DNA of 64,000 nucleotides. Origin: Arthrobacter methylotrophus. GTDB taxonomy: Bacteria; Actinomycetota; Actinomycetes; Actinomycetales; Micrococcaceae. Location: assembly GCF_039539965.1 (NCBI RefSeq), contig NZ_BAABED010000001.1:3720001-3784000 (forward strand), read 5' to 3'. Within the stretch, counting starts at the first letter, position 1, and every line of letters begins with the position of its first letter. The notes beneath the pieces were generated by a model, which was not told the DNA's origin, searched no databases, and saw only the letters and a list, made by a program, of their open reading frames with translations. Of the stretch, positions 52,230 through 60,955 are shown piece by piece. The translations under genes and the position numbers were made by a program.

Positions 52230-52597
52230 GCTCTGGCTGCGGTGGTGCTGGACGCGGGCGTTGACGTCGCACAGTCCGAGAACATGCACGATGACCACGG
52301 GATTTCCCAGCAGCTGGAATTCCTTCTTGGTACGGGCTACAAGAACCCGATGGCGCCGATCCTTATCAACGCCGTCGGGCTGCCCCTGGCCGGCGGCGAC
52401 GTGTCAGCCAGGATGCCTGGACCAACGAATGGTTGGAGAAGGAGGGCGGTCACTCGGCCCACGAAATCCGGAAGCGGGCTGCCTCCTAGGCCGCGGTGGC
52501 CGGAGACTCCACCGTCACGAACCGGTGGTACTGGCCGGCGCAGGAATGGATGACCGGGTTCGGGGTGATGACCACCGTCTCGAAGGAGCCCTGATAA
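52230..52597 (+). pseudogene. Relic resembling a class III extradiol dioxygenase
   Basis: DAGVDVAQSENMHDDHGISQQLEFLLG and NPMAPILINAVGLPL resemble the LigB superfamily (DHGxxxPLxxLF, VPVFVNxxxxPLP). After a frame change the reading AWTNEWLEKEGGHSAHEIRKRAAS follows, then a stop. The frame is broken and both ends are missing. The identification is tentative. Confidence 0.4.
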
Positions 52598-52756
52598 TGG
52601 AAAGAACGGTCGGTGCAGAAACCCGCGCCGCCATTCAGGCGCTGACCGTTGAGCATGCCATGTGACCCTACAACGGCACAGACCCGTGAATAGCCCGAGC
52701 AGGGCATAGGCGACCACACCGGAGGTATCGCTCCGGACAATAGGCGGGTCTGGAAA

Positions 52757-53050
52757 TCAGACAGCCGGGTCGATGACGACGGTGTGACCAAGATGTTCGA
52801 GCTTGGCTACCAGCCGTCGGGTATGGGCCTCGTCGCGCCGGTGTTGCAGCCAGTTGGATCCGAGATCGCGGTAGGGCTCATTGCGTTCCAACATGTAGTA
52901 GACGCTGACGAGGATTGAAAGCGCGGCCGATCTGGGCACTTGGCACCATGGCGGGAGGCGATCCAGGCCTGTTTCGCTAGGAGGCGGGTGTTCTTGCTGC
53001 GAGCTGCCGACGCAGCTAACCCGACTCCGGCCCGCACTTGCGGGGCTGTG
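52757..53050 (-). pseudogene. IS110/IS116-type transposase C-terminal relic
   Basis: Leftward, AALSILVSVYYMLERNEPYRDLGSNWLQHRRDEAHTRRLVAKLEHLGHTVVIDPAV matches the end of IS116/IS110/IS902 transposases (ILVxxYHML..GxPYRDLG..Y..RR..E..TRRLVRRLExLGHxV). Upstream TNLNIDHDTAPQ-like and Ser-rich text is in another frame. Only the C-terminus remains. Confidence 0.65.
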
Positions 53051-53188
53051 TCGTGGTCAATGTTCAAATTGCTCTGTGCCACGACCCTGTGAGCATCGCT
53101 CCCGTTCTAGGAATCTCCATCCCGAGAAGTCAGGCTGCAAAAACGCCAGTCCGGCCCGACTAAATCCGCAACTCAAAGCCACAATCTG

Positions 53189-53225
53189 GAGCCCCCTGTC
53201 GGATTCGAACCGGCGACCCCCGCCT
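53189..53225 (-). other. Attachment-site-like tRNA 3' end, left copy
   Basis: On the minus strand the sequence GGTTCGAATCCGACAGGGGGCTCCA is the T arm, the 3' acceptor strand and CCA of a tRNA (discriminator U, perhaps tRNA-Thr). No 5' half is present. It recurs in the same direction at about 57229-57264, and similarity continues for roughly 300 bp beyond (GGTGAGTTAAAGGTGAGTCGG). This is typical of att sites left by tRNA-targeting integrative elements. Confidence 0.65.
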
Positions 53226-53644
53226 TAGCCTCAGACGCCTATGTGCGCCTTGAATATGGTCGCTCTCCCCCGAATCTAGGGGTTTTTGCAGGCAACGACG
53301 GGTGATGAATTGTCATTGGTTGACGCTGATTAAGGTGAGTTAAAGGTGAGTCGGTTGCAACGGCCCGCTTGCTGTCGGCCCTGCAAACGACACAGGTCCG
53401 TCTACCTCCTCTCCCGTCTGCAGGTGGACTTAGATGGTCCATCCAGTCCTTCATTGTGTAGGGCGGGCGAGTGTTCATGATTTCCCCGACGTCATCCCAA
53501 TGGCAGGCCACAGAACAAGGCATCCGTGGATTGAGCGTCCGTTGAGAGCCCTCTCGTGGTGGCAAGCGACACCCACACTCTGTGATCACTGGGCCAGAGA
53601 AGAATCCTCACGTCATTCGATTCTTATTGAATCCATTCTTATCC

Positions 53645-53703
53645 GTTCTAGTGAGCAGACGGTTCACTAGAACCATAAGGAGTTGATTCAAGTTCACTTG
53701 AAT
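53645..53703. promoter_or_regulatory. Two palindromes beyond the fic 3' end
   Basis: GTTCTAGTGA-N9-TCACTAGAAC (53645-53673) and ATTCAAGT-TC-ACTTGAAT (53686-53703) are perfect inverted repeats 13 bp apart. The first shares the TTCTAGT/ACTAGAA half-sites with the palindrome in the fic promoter at 54984-55010, suggesting one regulator binds both ends. Confidence 0.55.
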
Positions 53704-53749
53704 ACTTCCTCGCGTGTTCCAGTAGAAGCGCTTACAACTAGAGTCCGAA

Positions 53750-54931
53750 TCATCTCCGAGTCAGAATGCCAAAAATGTCCGAGGCTATGTAGGTGTTCTG
53801 CGAAGCCTCGAAAGGGTAGTCTTCCAAGATCCCGAGCTGCTGCAACTTCACCACGGCGTTGCTGATGGTCTGGTAGTTCTTTCCAAACTTCTTGGCCAGC
53901 CTTGCCTTTGTGACAATCGGGCTCGCCAAGAGGGATCCGGCCACATCGAGTATCACGCCGGTCGCGCCAGCTCCTCGAAGCGTATCCATGTGTTTCTGGC
54001 TGACGTCCAGGAGATCATCAACGAGCGTGGCAGTCTCCTGAGCCGATGCGGCAATGCCCTCCGCAAAAAACTCCACCCATCCGGACCAGTCGCCTGTCTC
54101 ACTTAGCCGGGCAAGCTGGTCCTGATAAACATCCCGTCTGGCCTCAAACCAAGGCGAGACACTGAGCAGCGGTTCTGTAACAACGCCGTCTCGCATCAGA
54201 CCAAGAACAATCAGGAGCCGGCCTAAGCGACCGTTCCCGTCATTGAAAGGGTGGATAGTCTCAAACTGGTAATGCGCAAGGGCAGAAGCAATCACAGGAT
54301 CTCGCCCGCCTTCAGGGGCTTCGTTTATCCAGTCCAACAGGTCTCGGACAGCCGCATCCAGCTCTATACCTGGGGGTTGGGGAATGAAACGCGCGTCCGT
54401 GATATCAGCGCCGCGGCTTCCAATAACGACCTGCACAGACCTAGCAGCGCCAGCGTCTGCGTTGTCTGCTGCAGTCCCCTTCACAAGAGTTCGATGCAGG
54501 TCAGTAAGCAAGCCAGGGGTTATCCGCCGGCCGGCTTGGACCCAATCAAAGGCCCTTTCCGCGACCTCGACATAGTTCATGATTTCGTCTAGCTCCGCAC
54601 TTCGCGGTTTATCAGACGTGTCATCAACCGCAAGCACTCGGTCAAGAGGAGCATAAGTGCCCTCCAAAGCGGACGTGCTTTGAGCCTCACGCCTGATCAT
54701 CGGCATGCGGATGAGGGCTGGGTTTGGTACTTGTCGGCTGGCTTTGTCTAGTGCACCGAGAGCTCTGTTAGCCCGACTCACGGCGTGCCAGGCGGAATTG
54801 CTAAGCTCCGGCTCCTTCCCCAAAGGATGGGGAACGTACGCGAAATGGTCGTACTCACGTTTCAGCCCATCTGTGCCTCGGATAGGCACCAAACTTCCAA
54901 TCGGGCTCTCGCGAAACCTCTCGACGTCCAT
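53750..54931 (-). CDS. Fic-domain protein with N-terminal inhibitory motif (class II)
   Basis: 393 aa from the ATG at 54931 (AAGGAAAG upstream). The AMPylation core motif HPFNDGNGRLGRLL is intact, and STSALEG matches the inhibitory (S/T)xxxE(G/N) helix placed before the Fic domain, so activity is probably autoregulated. The N-terminal Fic_N part is LKREYDHFAYVPHPL, and the C-terminus carries a winged-helix-like segment (LAKKFGKNYQTISNAVVKLQQLGIL). It would transfer AMP to a host or invader protein. It lies between two tRNA-derived repeats, so it is mobile cargo. Confidence 0.93.
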   Translation of the reverse strand: MDVERFRESPIGSLVPIRGTDGLKREYDHFAYVPHPLGKEPELSNSAWHAVSRANRALGALDKASRQVPNPALIRMPMIRREAQSTSALEGTYAPLDRVLAVDDTSDKPRSAELDEIMNYVEVAERAFDWVQAGRRITPGLLTDLHRTLVKGTAADNADAGAARSVQVVIGSRGADITDARFIPQPPGIELDAAVRDLLDWINEAPEGGRDPVIASALAHYQFETIHPFNDGNGRLGRLLIVLGLMRDGVVTEPLLSVSPWFEARRDVYQDQLARLSETGDWSGWVEFFAEGIAASAQETATLVDDLLDVSQKHMDTLRGAGATGVILDVAGSLLASPIVTKARLAKKFGKNYQTISNAVVKLQQLGILEDYPFEASQNTYIASDIFGILTRR

Positions 54932-54983
54932 ACTTTCCTTCAATCTCAGGCGGTTCTTGCTGACTTGAACACTACAACACACA

Positions 54984-55010
54984 TTCTAGTCAAAAGCCTG
55001 TTGACTAGAA
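54984..55010 (-). promoter_or_regulatory. Palindromic operator in the fic promoter
   Basis: TTCTAGTCAA and TTGACTAGAA form a perfect 10-bp inverted repeat with a 7-bp spacer, 53 bp upstream of the fic start, and the arm contains a -35-like TTGAC. The C-terminal winged helix of the Fic protein could be the DNA-binding partner. Confidence 0.6.
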
Positions 55011-55211
55011 TCAGCTCGTTCCGGTTACCCACCAGAGACAGTGTTTCAGATCTGTAGATGCGCGAGAATTTAGCGCCCCACCGTTAGGTGGGAACTGTGG
55101 ATTAGACCGCCCGGTGGAGGCATTCCGTGAACGTTCGGTGTCTCACCCGAGATCACGCCGCTGTATCTAGGAAGGGAAATGTTTCGTAGAAGTCGTGCCT
55201 TCCGACCCGCC

Positions 55212-55405
55212 AGACTACAGCCGCAGCGTTTCGAGACGCTGGGTTACGTACCAGAATCGGGGAAGCCCTCGCCAACCTGGTGAGGATGATCGACCCTGAA
55301 CTGATAGCGCTAGGTGGCGGAGTGTCACGGGCAGGCGAACCTCTCTGGGGACCCCTCACGCAGGCTTTGGGAGACTCACTCACGCGGGACGGCTACCCCG
55401 TCCCG
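55212..55405 (+). pseudogene. ROK-family sugar kinase C-terminal relic
   Basis: AAAFRDAGLRTRIGEALANLVRMIDPELIALGGGVSRAGEPLWGPL is the C-terminal part of a ROK glucokinase/regulator (LVxxxDPExIxLGGGVS.AG). The N-terminal ATP-binding domain is absent and nothing continues it, so it is a fragment next to the IS110 element. Confidence 0.7.
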
Positions 55406-55934
55406 CGTGAGTGCACGCCGAACTCAGCGACGACGCAGGGCTCCACGGAGCCGCAATCATTGCGCGAAAGGCAACGTCCGGTTCCTCAACCAGTACCGGG
55501 ACACAAGGCATCGAGGTCTAGAGGGCAACGAGGTGTGACAGATTCCAACCACGATGCCGCCGAGGTCGATTATGGTGAGTTTCTGGTGGGCCCGGTTCGA
55601 ATAAGACCTCCTGGGCAAGCCTTCCAGAACCAAAGCCGCAGGTCAGCAATGCGGCGCCTTCGTTCCTAGGCGCTCCGTGGTGCGCGAAGACTTGGCAGCG
55701 GCTGGTCTGTGGTCGTTGCCCGCCTACATGGCGCACACTGAAAGGGTTCGTCGTGGTCGACCCCGATTGCTCTGTAGTGCCGCTGAGCCTGTAGGTCAGC
55801 ATGGTGGTGGATGGGCTCCACGGGAACCGTGGATTGTTGCCTTCGAGCACGAGCGTCAGACTTACTTTTTCTCCCTGCCCTCCCCGCGACGGACATCAGT
55901 GATGGTCCTGTTTGATATGGAGGAGGAAGTAGCC

Positions 55935-57173
55935 ATGGAAGTCGTCCATGTCCGCTGTGCCGGGCCCGACATCTACAAGAGGGACGCAAAGGTTTGTGTC
56001 CGGATCGCCGGGGCGGGACGTCGCAAAACAATCGAGACCGTGACGACCTGGGCCTCGATGACCAACCAAATCCTCGCATTGCGAGAACACCTTGCCGTTG
56101 AGGGGGTCACCTGTGTGGTGATGGAAGCGACCGGAGACTACTGGAAGCCCTTCTACTACCTGCTCGAAGACCTGCCGGGCGTCGAGGTGATGTTGGTCAA
56201 CGCCCGGCACGTGAAGAATCTTCAAGGCCGCAAAACCGATGTCTCCGACGCCACCTGGCTAGCCCAACTCGGTGCGCACGGCCTGGTGCGTGGTTCGTTT
56301 GTTCCACCGGAGCCGATCCGTAGATTGCGGGACCTGACCAGGGCCCGGACCGCGATCACCCGTGAACGAGGCCGTGAGATCCAGCGCCTCGAGAAACTCC
56401 TCGAAGACGCCGGGATCAAACTCTCTGCGGTGGCCTCGGACATCACCGATGTTTCCGGACGGCTGATGCTCGAGTCCTTGGTCGAGGGCCAGCGCGACCC
56501 CACTGTCCTCGCGGACCTGGCCAAGCGACGGCTGCGCTCGAAGATCCCGGAGCTGATCGAGGCGCTGACGGGCCAGTTCAGCGAGCACCACGCGTTCCTC
56601 GCCCGGGTCCATTTGGACCTGATCGACCGGCACGCGGCCGCGATTGAGGACATTACCGCGCGGATCGAGGCGGTGATCAAGCCCTTTCACGGATTCCGAG
56701 AGCTGAACACCACCATTCCCGGCATCGGTGTCTTGACTGCCGATGTGATCATCGCCGAAATCGGAGGTGACACGTCCAGGTTCCCCACACCGGGCCATCT
56801 TGCATCCTGGGCCGGCACGACCCCGGGCAGTAACGAGTCCGCTGGACGGATCAAATCCACCAGGACCCGCCCAGGCAACCCCTACCTCCAAGGAGCCCTT
56901 GGCGCCGCGGCAATGGCCTGTGCACAGAACCCGACAACCTACCTCGGCGCCCGATACCGGCGGATCGCTTCCCGGCGAGGTCCGCAGAAGGCAAACGTCG
57001 CGATCCAGCACAAAATGCTCGTCTCGATATGGCACATGGGCATGGACGGGACCCTCTACGAGGACCCCGGCAGCGATTTCTACACCCGTTTACACCCGGA
57101 ACGGGCAACGAGCCGGGCGGTCCACCAGCTCGAAACCATGGGCTACCAAGTGACCCTCGACCGCGTTAGCTGA
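55935..57173 (+). CDS. IS110-family transposase, apparently intact
   Basis: 412 aa from the ATG at 55935 (AGGAGG 8 nt upstream). The RuvC-like DEDD part has CAGPDIYKRDAKVCVR, VVMEATGDYWKPFYY and GRKTDVSDATWLAQLG; the C-terminal transposase_20 part has IPGIGVLTADVIIAEIGGD and HLASWAGTTPGSNESAGR with the catalytic Ser. Length and motifs are complete, so it may be active. In this family the non-coding end encodes a bridge RNA that guides recombination; here the likely place is 55500-55930, upstream of the gene. Confidence 0.92.
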   Translation: MEVVHVRCAGPDIYKRDAKVCVRIAGAGRRKTIETVTTWASMTNQILALREHLAVEGVTCVVMEATGDYWKPFYYLLEDLPGVEVMLVNARHVKNLQGRKTDVSDATWLAQLGAHGLVRGSFVPPEPIRRLRDLTRARTAITRERGREIQRLEKLLEDAGIKLSAVASDITDVSGRLMLESLVEGQRDPTVLADLAKRRLRSKIPELIEALTGQFSEHHAFLARVHLDLIDRHAAAIEDITARIEAVIKPFHGFRELNTTIPGIGVLTADVIIAEIGGDTSRFPTPGHLASWAGTTPGSNESAGRIKSTRTRPGNPYLQGALGAAAMACAQNPTTYLGARYRRIASRRGPQKANVAIQHKMLVSIWHMGMDGTLYEDPGSDFYTRLHPERATSRAVHQLETMGYQVTLDRVS

Positions 57174-57228
57174 CCACAGCAGCGGACTCTGACGCGAATC
57201 AAATCTTCGCGTCAGAGCCAAACTAAGA

Positions 57229-57264
57229 GCCCCCTGTCGGATTCGAACCGACGACCCCCGCTTT
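57229..57264 (-). other. Attachment-site-like tRNA 3' end, right copy
   Basis: On the minus strand GTCGG-TTCGAAT-CCGAC forms a perfect T arm followed by AGGGGGCTC, as in the left copy but without CCA. The 4-kb segment between the two repeats carries fic and the IS110 element, and the Pycsar-like genes begin just beyond. Confidence 0.65.
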
Positions 57265-58030
57265 AGCCCCAGACGCCTGGTGGCAGGCGGGAAAGGTGCC
57301 ATTATGCCCGGAATCTAGAGGTTTTTGCGGTCAGCGACAACTGATGAATAGTTGTTGTTTGACGTTGATTCAGGTGAGTTAAAGGTGAGTCGGTTGCAAT
57401 GGCCGGCTTGGTGTCGGCCTGTTAGACCCTGCAATCGACACAGCGCCCGTCTAGCTTCCTCCTCCCTTCTATGCGGGACCTCGATGGTCCACCTAGTCAT
57501 TCATTGCGAGGGGCGTGCAGGAAGACGAATCGACGGATGCGGTGCTTCCTTTTTGGGCGTTGTCTCACTGCTGGCTGCTCCAGGAACCGGTTGTCCACCG
57601 TCATGATTGGTATGCCAGCCAGATGGTGCGGGTCTGGCTTCAAGAAGGGCATCTGAAGAGGGGGAGTATTCGTCTCCATTATTCCCACCTTCAAATGAAA
57701 AGGACTCCCGCGGATTTGTTGATGGAGTTGGGACCATTATACGCCTTTAGCTATTTCTCAGGCCATAGAGAGAATGTTGTACGGCGCGTTATGATCTCGA
57801 TATCTCGGGAATATACATGACGATTCTAAACAGTGCCAACTAGGGCGTTTATTCGATTCTTCTACTGGCGTTAAAAACTCGGATGCGATGACGTGTTTTT
57901 GCACCCTATACGTTGGTGACGCCTCGCAGGGAAGACCGCTAGCACAACCCTGCGGTGCATGGGCAGCAAGAAAGTTGCCCCAGCGTGTCCCCCCTAGGCC
58001 ATCGTCTGGACCGCTCGTAAGCTTTGAGTC
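57265..58030. other. att-flanking region without a confident gene
   Basis: The first ~250 bp repeat the sequence next to the left att copy. From 57515 to 57820 a rightward frame (101 codons, ending KRTPADLLMELGPLYAFSYFSGHRENVVRRVMISISREYT) is less GC-rich and might code for an unknown protein, but I cannot support it with a family. The remainder is probably the promoter of the gene at 58031. Confidence 0.3.
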
Positions 58031-58516
58031 ATGAGGCTGAGATCAGGCAAGACACCGGACCAAGTTGAACCGGCGGAACAACTCAAGTTGATCCATGATG
58101 AGATCGGCCGTCAGCGTCCCCTGCTTCTTCAGCGAATCGGCAGCATGCACACCAGGGCATCCATCCTGGTTACCGCGTCGGGCATCGCTAGCGTCCTCCA
58201 GGCCAAGCAGCCGGACATCGGATGGCAATATCTCAGCGTCGCCATGGGGGTATGTGCGGCGGTAATCGGACTCTTTTCGCTGCGACCCCAGAACGGGGCA
58301 GACGCGATGGCGTCTAAGTCCATGGAGCAGCGGTTGGAAGCCGATCTCTACGACGCCCACAAGAGCATTGTCGACGATGCTGCGGCTTCACTAGACGCTG
58401 ACAGGGAGCACCTAAATCACCTCGGCAAGCCTCTTGGCTTTGGCTATGGTCTTCTAGCTGCATCCTTGTTGACCAGCATTATCCTTTCCGCCCTGCACTA
58501 CTTCGAGTTCATCTAG
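58031..58516 (+). CDS. Small membrane protein, possible second Pycsar-type effector
   Basis: 161 aa with a polar N-terminus, two adjacent helices (ASILVTASGIASVL and YLSVAMGVCAAVIGLFSL), a soluble acidic loop, and a C-terminal helix (GYGLLAASLLTSIILSALHYF). The RIGSMHTRASILVTASG stretch resembles the xxDxKAxxLL motif at the first helix of PycTM/SMODS-type effectors. It converges on the Pycsar-like operon. I infer a cyclic-nucleotide-gated membrane role only from this context. Confidence 0.65.
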   Translation: MRLRSGKTPDQVEPAEQLKLIHDEIGRQRPLLLQRIGSMHTRASILVTASGIASVLQAKQPDIGWQYLSVAMGVCAAVIGLFSLRPQNGADAMASKSMEQRLEADLYDAHKSIVDDAAASLDADREHLNHLGKPLGFGYGLLAASLLTSIILSALHYFEFI

Positions 58517-58528
58517 AAAGGCACTTCA

Positions 58529-58657
58529 ATGTCCAAGCAACAGCCGCAACAAACCCCGAAGCCCAAGGTTCAAATTCCTTCAACGCTTACGAGTATCTCC
58601 AAGAGCGGAAGCAAGCCGCAGCCCCAGCCGACGCCAAGGCCGTCAAAGGGCAAGTAA
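58529..58657 (+). CDS. 42-aa basic Pro/Gln-rich protein
   Basis: Starts 12 nt after the preceding stop with AAAGGCAC before the ATG. The product (MSKQQPQQTPKPKVQIPS..KPQPQPTPRPSKGK) has no acidic residue and is rich in Pro, Gln, Lys and Ser. It is co-directional with the membrane protein. Unknown function; it may be disordered or bind nucleic acid. Confidence 0.5.
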   Translation: MSKQQPQQTPKPKVQIPSTLTSISKSGSKPQPQPTPRPSKGK

Positions 58658-58667
58658 AGCGTCTCAG

Positions 58668-58713
58668 CTAGTAGCTAGCGCAGGAACGATTGAATCAGTC
58701 CGCTAGCTACTAG
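58668..58713. terminator. Inverted repeat between convergent genes
   Basis: CTAGTAGCTAGCG (58668-58680) and CGCTAGCTACTAG (58701-58713) are a perfect 13-bp pair around 20 nt, overlapping the last codons of the leftward effector gene. It probably ends both transcripts. Confidence 0.6.
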
Positions 58714-59184
58714 TAGTGCGCCACCGCTAGCCCCGCACCACATGGATATTTGAACCCATCGGTGCTTCTGCCAGGCGATGTCGGCCATGACCGTGATCTG
58801 CCTAGTGATGACCGGCAAGATGTCCCGCTTAGTGAGGGCGTCTTTCAGATCCTCGGGCTCCCAGTGCTGGGTGTGTCCAAAGTAGATGAAGTTTTCCGCT
58901 GACGCCTTCTGGAGGCCTTCGGATTTCAGACGGGGGATGACGGCAGTGATTGCGAAAATTGCACCAGCCAGAAGCCCTAATAGACCCATCCAGTAGAAGG
59001 TGATGGATGTGCCATTGGCGAGTCCCGAGTAAAGACGATCCTTGGCGGATAGGCCAACCGCGATGCCAATAACAGCTGAACAAAACGCGAAGGCAAACGT
59101 GGCTTTGGTGTCTACTTTGCCTGTCCAGTCAACATGAGCAGCGTGGATCTTCCACGCGGTGTCGACGGCGTCCTTATTGTCCAT
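58675..59184 (-). CDS. PycTM-like membrane effector
   Basis: 169 aa from the ATG at 59184, which overlaps the cyclase stop (TGATG). The opening AWKIHAAHVDWTGKVDTKATFAFAFCSAVIGIAVGLS has the W..K.D.KA-helix signature of the Pycsar transmembrane effector family, followed by two more helices (WMGLLGLLAGAIFAITAVIP and ISMWCGASGGALLVASGLIQ) and an acidic soluble loop. In Pycsar defence, cCMP or cUMP made on infection opens or clusters such proteins, and the membrane is damaged. The coupling to the cyclase supports this role. Confidence 0.85.
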   Translation of the reverse strand: MDNKDAVDTAWKIHAAHVDWTGKVDTKATFAFAFCSAVIGIAVGLSAKDRLYSGLANGTSITFYWMGLLGLLAGAIFAITAVIPRLKSEGLQKASAENFIYFGHTQHWEPEDLKDALTKRDILPVITRQITVMADIAWQKHRWVQISMWCGASGGALLVASGLIQSFLR

Positions 59185-59885
59185 CACAGCTCCCACCATC
59201 CTGAGGAGCGGTAGAGATCTTCGAAGAATCCATCGTCATTCTGCATCGGTGCCCGAGTCCAAAAACTTGAATCCTCTTTCCACATCGTCACCTCGGGGGA
59301 CAGAGCCTCGAAAACATCAGGGGTGATAGTGATCGGATATGAATCGCGCTTCTCACTGAGCTTGGCGGCGCGATTGGGCGCTCGGCCGATAGAGATGAGG
59401 TCATTGTCGTTGCGAACGCCGCCACGGACGACCAGCGCCTCTCCAGTGTCTATCCCAATACCATGGTTGATATCGCAGAAGTCTTTGCCGTCCGACCAAG
59501 CAGCCTCTACCGCTGGACGTATGACCTTGATGACTGCCCAGTTGATCGCAAAGGCAGCCCGAACCGCCTTCGATTCCTTGTCATCACCCATGAAAATTGC
59601 CATCACCCGGTCACCATCAAAGCTCCGGATCTCGCCCCCCTGGTGCTTCAGAATGCGCGAAGCTGTGTTTATGTAAGACCGGATGATCTTGGCCGTGGTT
59701 TCCTTCTTTAGGCTGTTGGCCATCGCTGTTGAACCGGCCAGGTCAGCGTAAAGGTATGTGGCATCAATGAGCCGGCCGCCGTTTTTCATCACGACGTCGT
59801 CAGTCGTTGGTACCTTCGTTCCGTTGGTGATGTTCCAAGTCTCGCGAAGTATTTCGGTAACGGAAGATTCAATTGACGGATACAC
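59184..59885 (-). CDS. Nucleotidyl cyclase, Pycsar type (second of two)
   Basis: 233 aa from a GTG at 59885 (GGAG 5 nt upstream). It has a class III cyclase domain only: ATYLYADLAGSTAMA with metal Asp 48, EIRSFDGDRVMAIFMGDD with Asp 90/92, HGIGIDTGEALVVRGGVR and LISIGRAPNRAAKLSE. The compact domain without sensor, with C-terminal aromatic tail SSGWWEL, matches PycC pyrimidine cyclases, which make cUMP or cCMP. Base specificity cannot be read with certainty. It starts 39 nt after the first cyclase. Confidence 0.85.
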   Translation of the reverse strand: MYPSIESSVTEILRETWNITNGTKVPTTDDVVMKNGGRLIDATYLYADLAGSTAMANSLKKETTAKIIRSYINTASRILKHQGGEIRSFDGDRVMAIFMGDDKESKAVRAAFAINWAVIKVIRPAVEAAWSDGKDFCDINHGIGIDTGEALVVRGGVRNDNDLISIGRAPNRAAKLSEKRDSYPITITPDVFEALSPEVTMWKEDSSFWTRAPMQNDDGFFEDLYRSSGWWEL

Positions 59886-59924
59886 GAGTCTCCATCCGGA
59901 CGAAGACGGAGGGAGAAGTGCCTG

Positions 59925-60635
59925 TCACGGCTTTCTCCAACCCGACGTGCTGTACGTCTTGATAGTGTGGGGACCGACCTGTCGATCGACAGCGTTCTTC
60001 CACACCGGCTTTTCGCCCATGAGCTTGTTCTTTTGATTAAGGCGACTGTAGACACGATCCGTGATCGTAATGGTTCCAGGTTCCTTGCGGATGCCACTCA
60101 GTTTGGCGGCGACATTTGGCGCCGTCCCGATTGAGATCAAGTCGCTGTTGTCACGTGCACCGCCGCGGACGATCAGCGTTTTTCCGTCATCAATGCCCAC
60201 ACGGTGGCTGAGCGACCACGTCGTCTTCGAGTTCTTGAGATGCTTCTCGAGCTGAGGATTGATGACCTCGCTCACCGCCCAATTGATGTGGAGCGCGGCT
60301 TCGACGGCGTTATTCCGGCGCCTTGGACCAATGAAGATCCCCATTACTCTGTCGCCGTCGAAGCTGCGGATGTGGCCTTCCTTGAAGCGTATGGCGTCTA
60401 CGGCTGCGCGTAGGTACATCCGCATCACTCTGGCGGTGAACTCTGGAACATAGGTCTTAGCCAGGAGAGTGGAGTCCGCCAAGTCCGCATACAGATAGGT
60501 GGCTTCAAGTCGCTTGCCCCCGTTCTTCTGACTGACATTCTCTGTCTTAGGAACTACCTGGCCATCTTCTATGACCCATGGCTCGGCTAAGATATCGCTA
60601 ATGCGCGACGTGATGTCGTCGGACTTTACTGACAT
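59925..60635 (-). CDS. Nucleotidyl cyclase, Pycsar type (first of two)
   Basis: 236 aa from the ATG at 60635 after GGGGGA; an upstream ATG at 60701 is possible. It is a paralogue of the next gene: ATYLYADLADSTLLAK with Asp 51, HIRSFDGDRVMGIFIG with Asp 93/95, HRVGIDDGKTLIVRGGARDNSDLISIGTAPNVAAKLS, tail STSGWRKP. Metal-binding Asp residues are kept in both copies, so both may be active. Two cyclases with one effector is unusual; they could make different nucleotides or sense different triggers. Confidence 0.83.
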   Translation of the reverse strand: MSVKSDDITSRISDILAEPWVIEDGQVVPKTENVSQKNGGKRLEATYLYADLADSTLLAKTYVPEFTARVMRMYLRAAVDAIRFKEGHIRSFDGDRVMGIFIGPRRRNNAVEAALHINWAVSEVINPQLEKHLKNSKTTWSLSHRVGIDDGKTLIVRGGARDNSDLISIGTAPNVAAKLSGIRKEPGTITITDRVYSRLNQKNKLMGEKPVWKNAVDRQVGPHTIKTYSTSGWRKP

Positions 60636-60794
60636 ACTTCCCCCAACGATGGTTTCTATTGAATTAATCGTACTAACCACCGGTGACACTTGAGGTCCCA
60701 CAGCAACTCCATGGAGCCTAGCCCTCTACCTAGAGGCAATGCCGTTTACTTAACTCGGTTGTGTTAATGTTTCCGGATGGCGCGTAGTGGATGG

Positions 60795-60955
60795 GTGACC
60801 CCGGAGGGTCCTGAACGGTTGACTGACCATATTTCCTTCGGTGTGTTGACACGGGTTTCCCGGCGGATGCGGTGGATGCGGTGATCGTGCGTACCGGGGC
60901 CCTGGAGCAGCGGAACCGTTTGCTGCCCTCGCGGTCACCGCAGGCTGAGGACCTT
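60795..60955 (+). pseudogene. IS4-family transposase N-terminal relic
   Basis: ERLTDHISFGVLTRVF, a one-base frameshift, then PADAVDAVIVRTGALEQRNRLLPSR matches the opening of actinobacterial IS4 transposases (LTDxVSLGVLTRVFP..VDAV....G..EQRxRLLPAR). The rest up to 61075 shows no gene. Confidence 0.7.

Noticed and set aside
53189-53260. Complete tRNA gene
   Set aside because: Only the T arm and acceptor 3' strand are present; no D arm, anticodon arm or matching 5' acceptor strand can be built, so it is treated as an att-like fragment.
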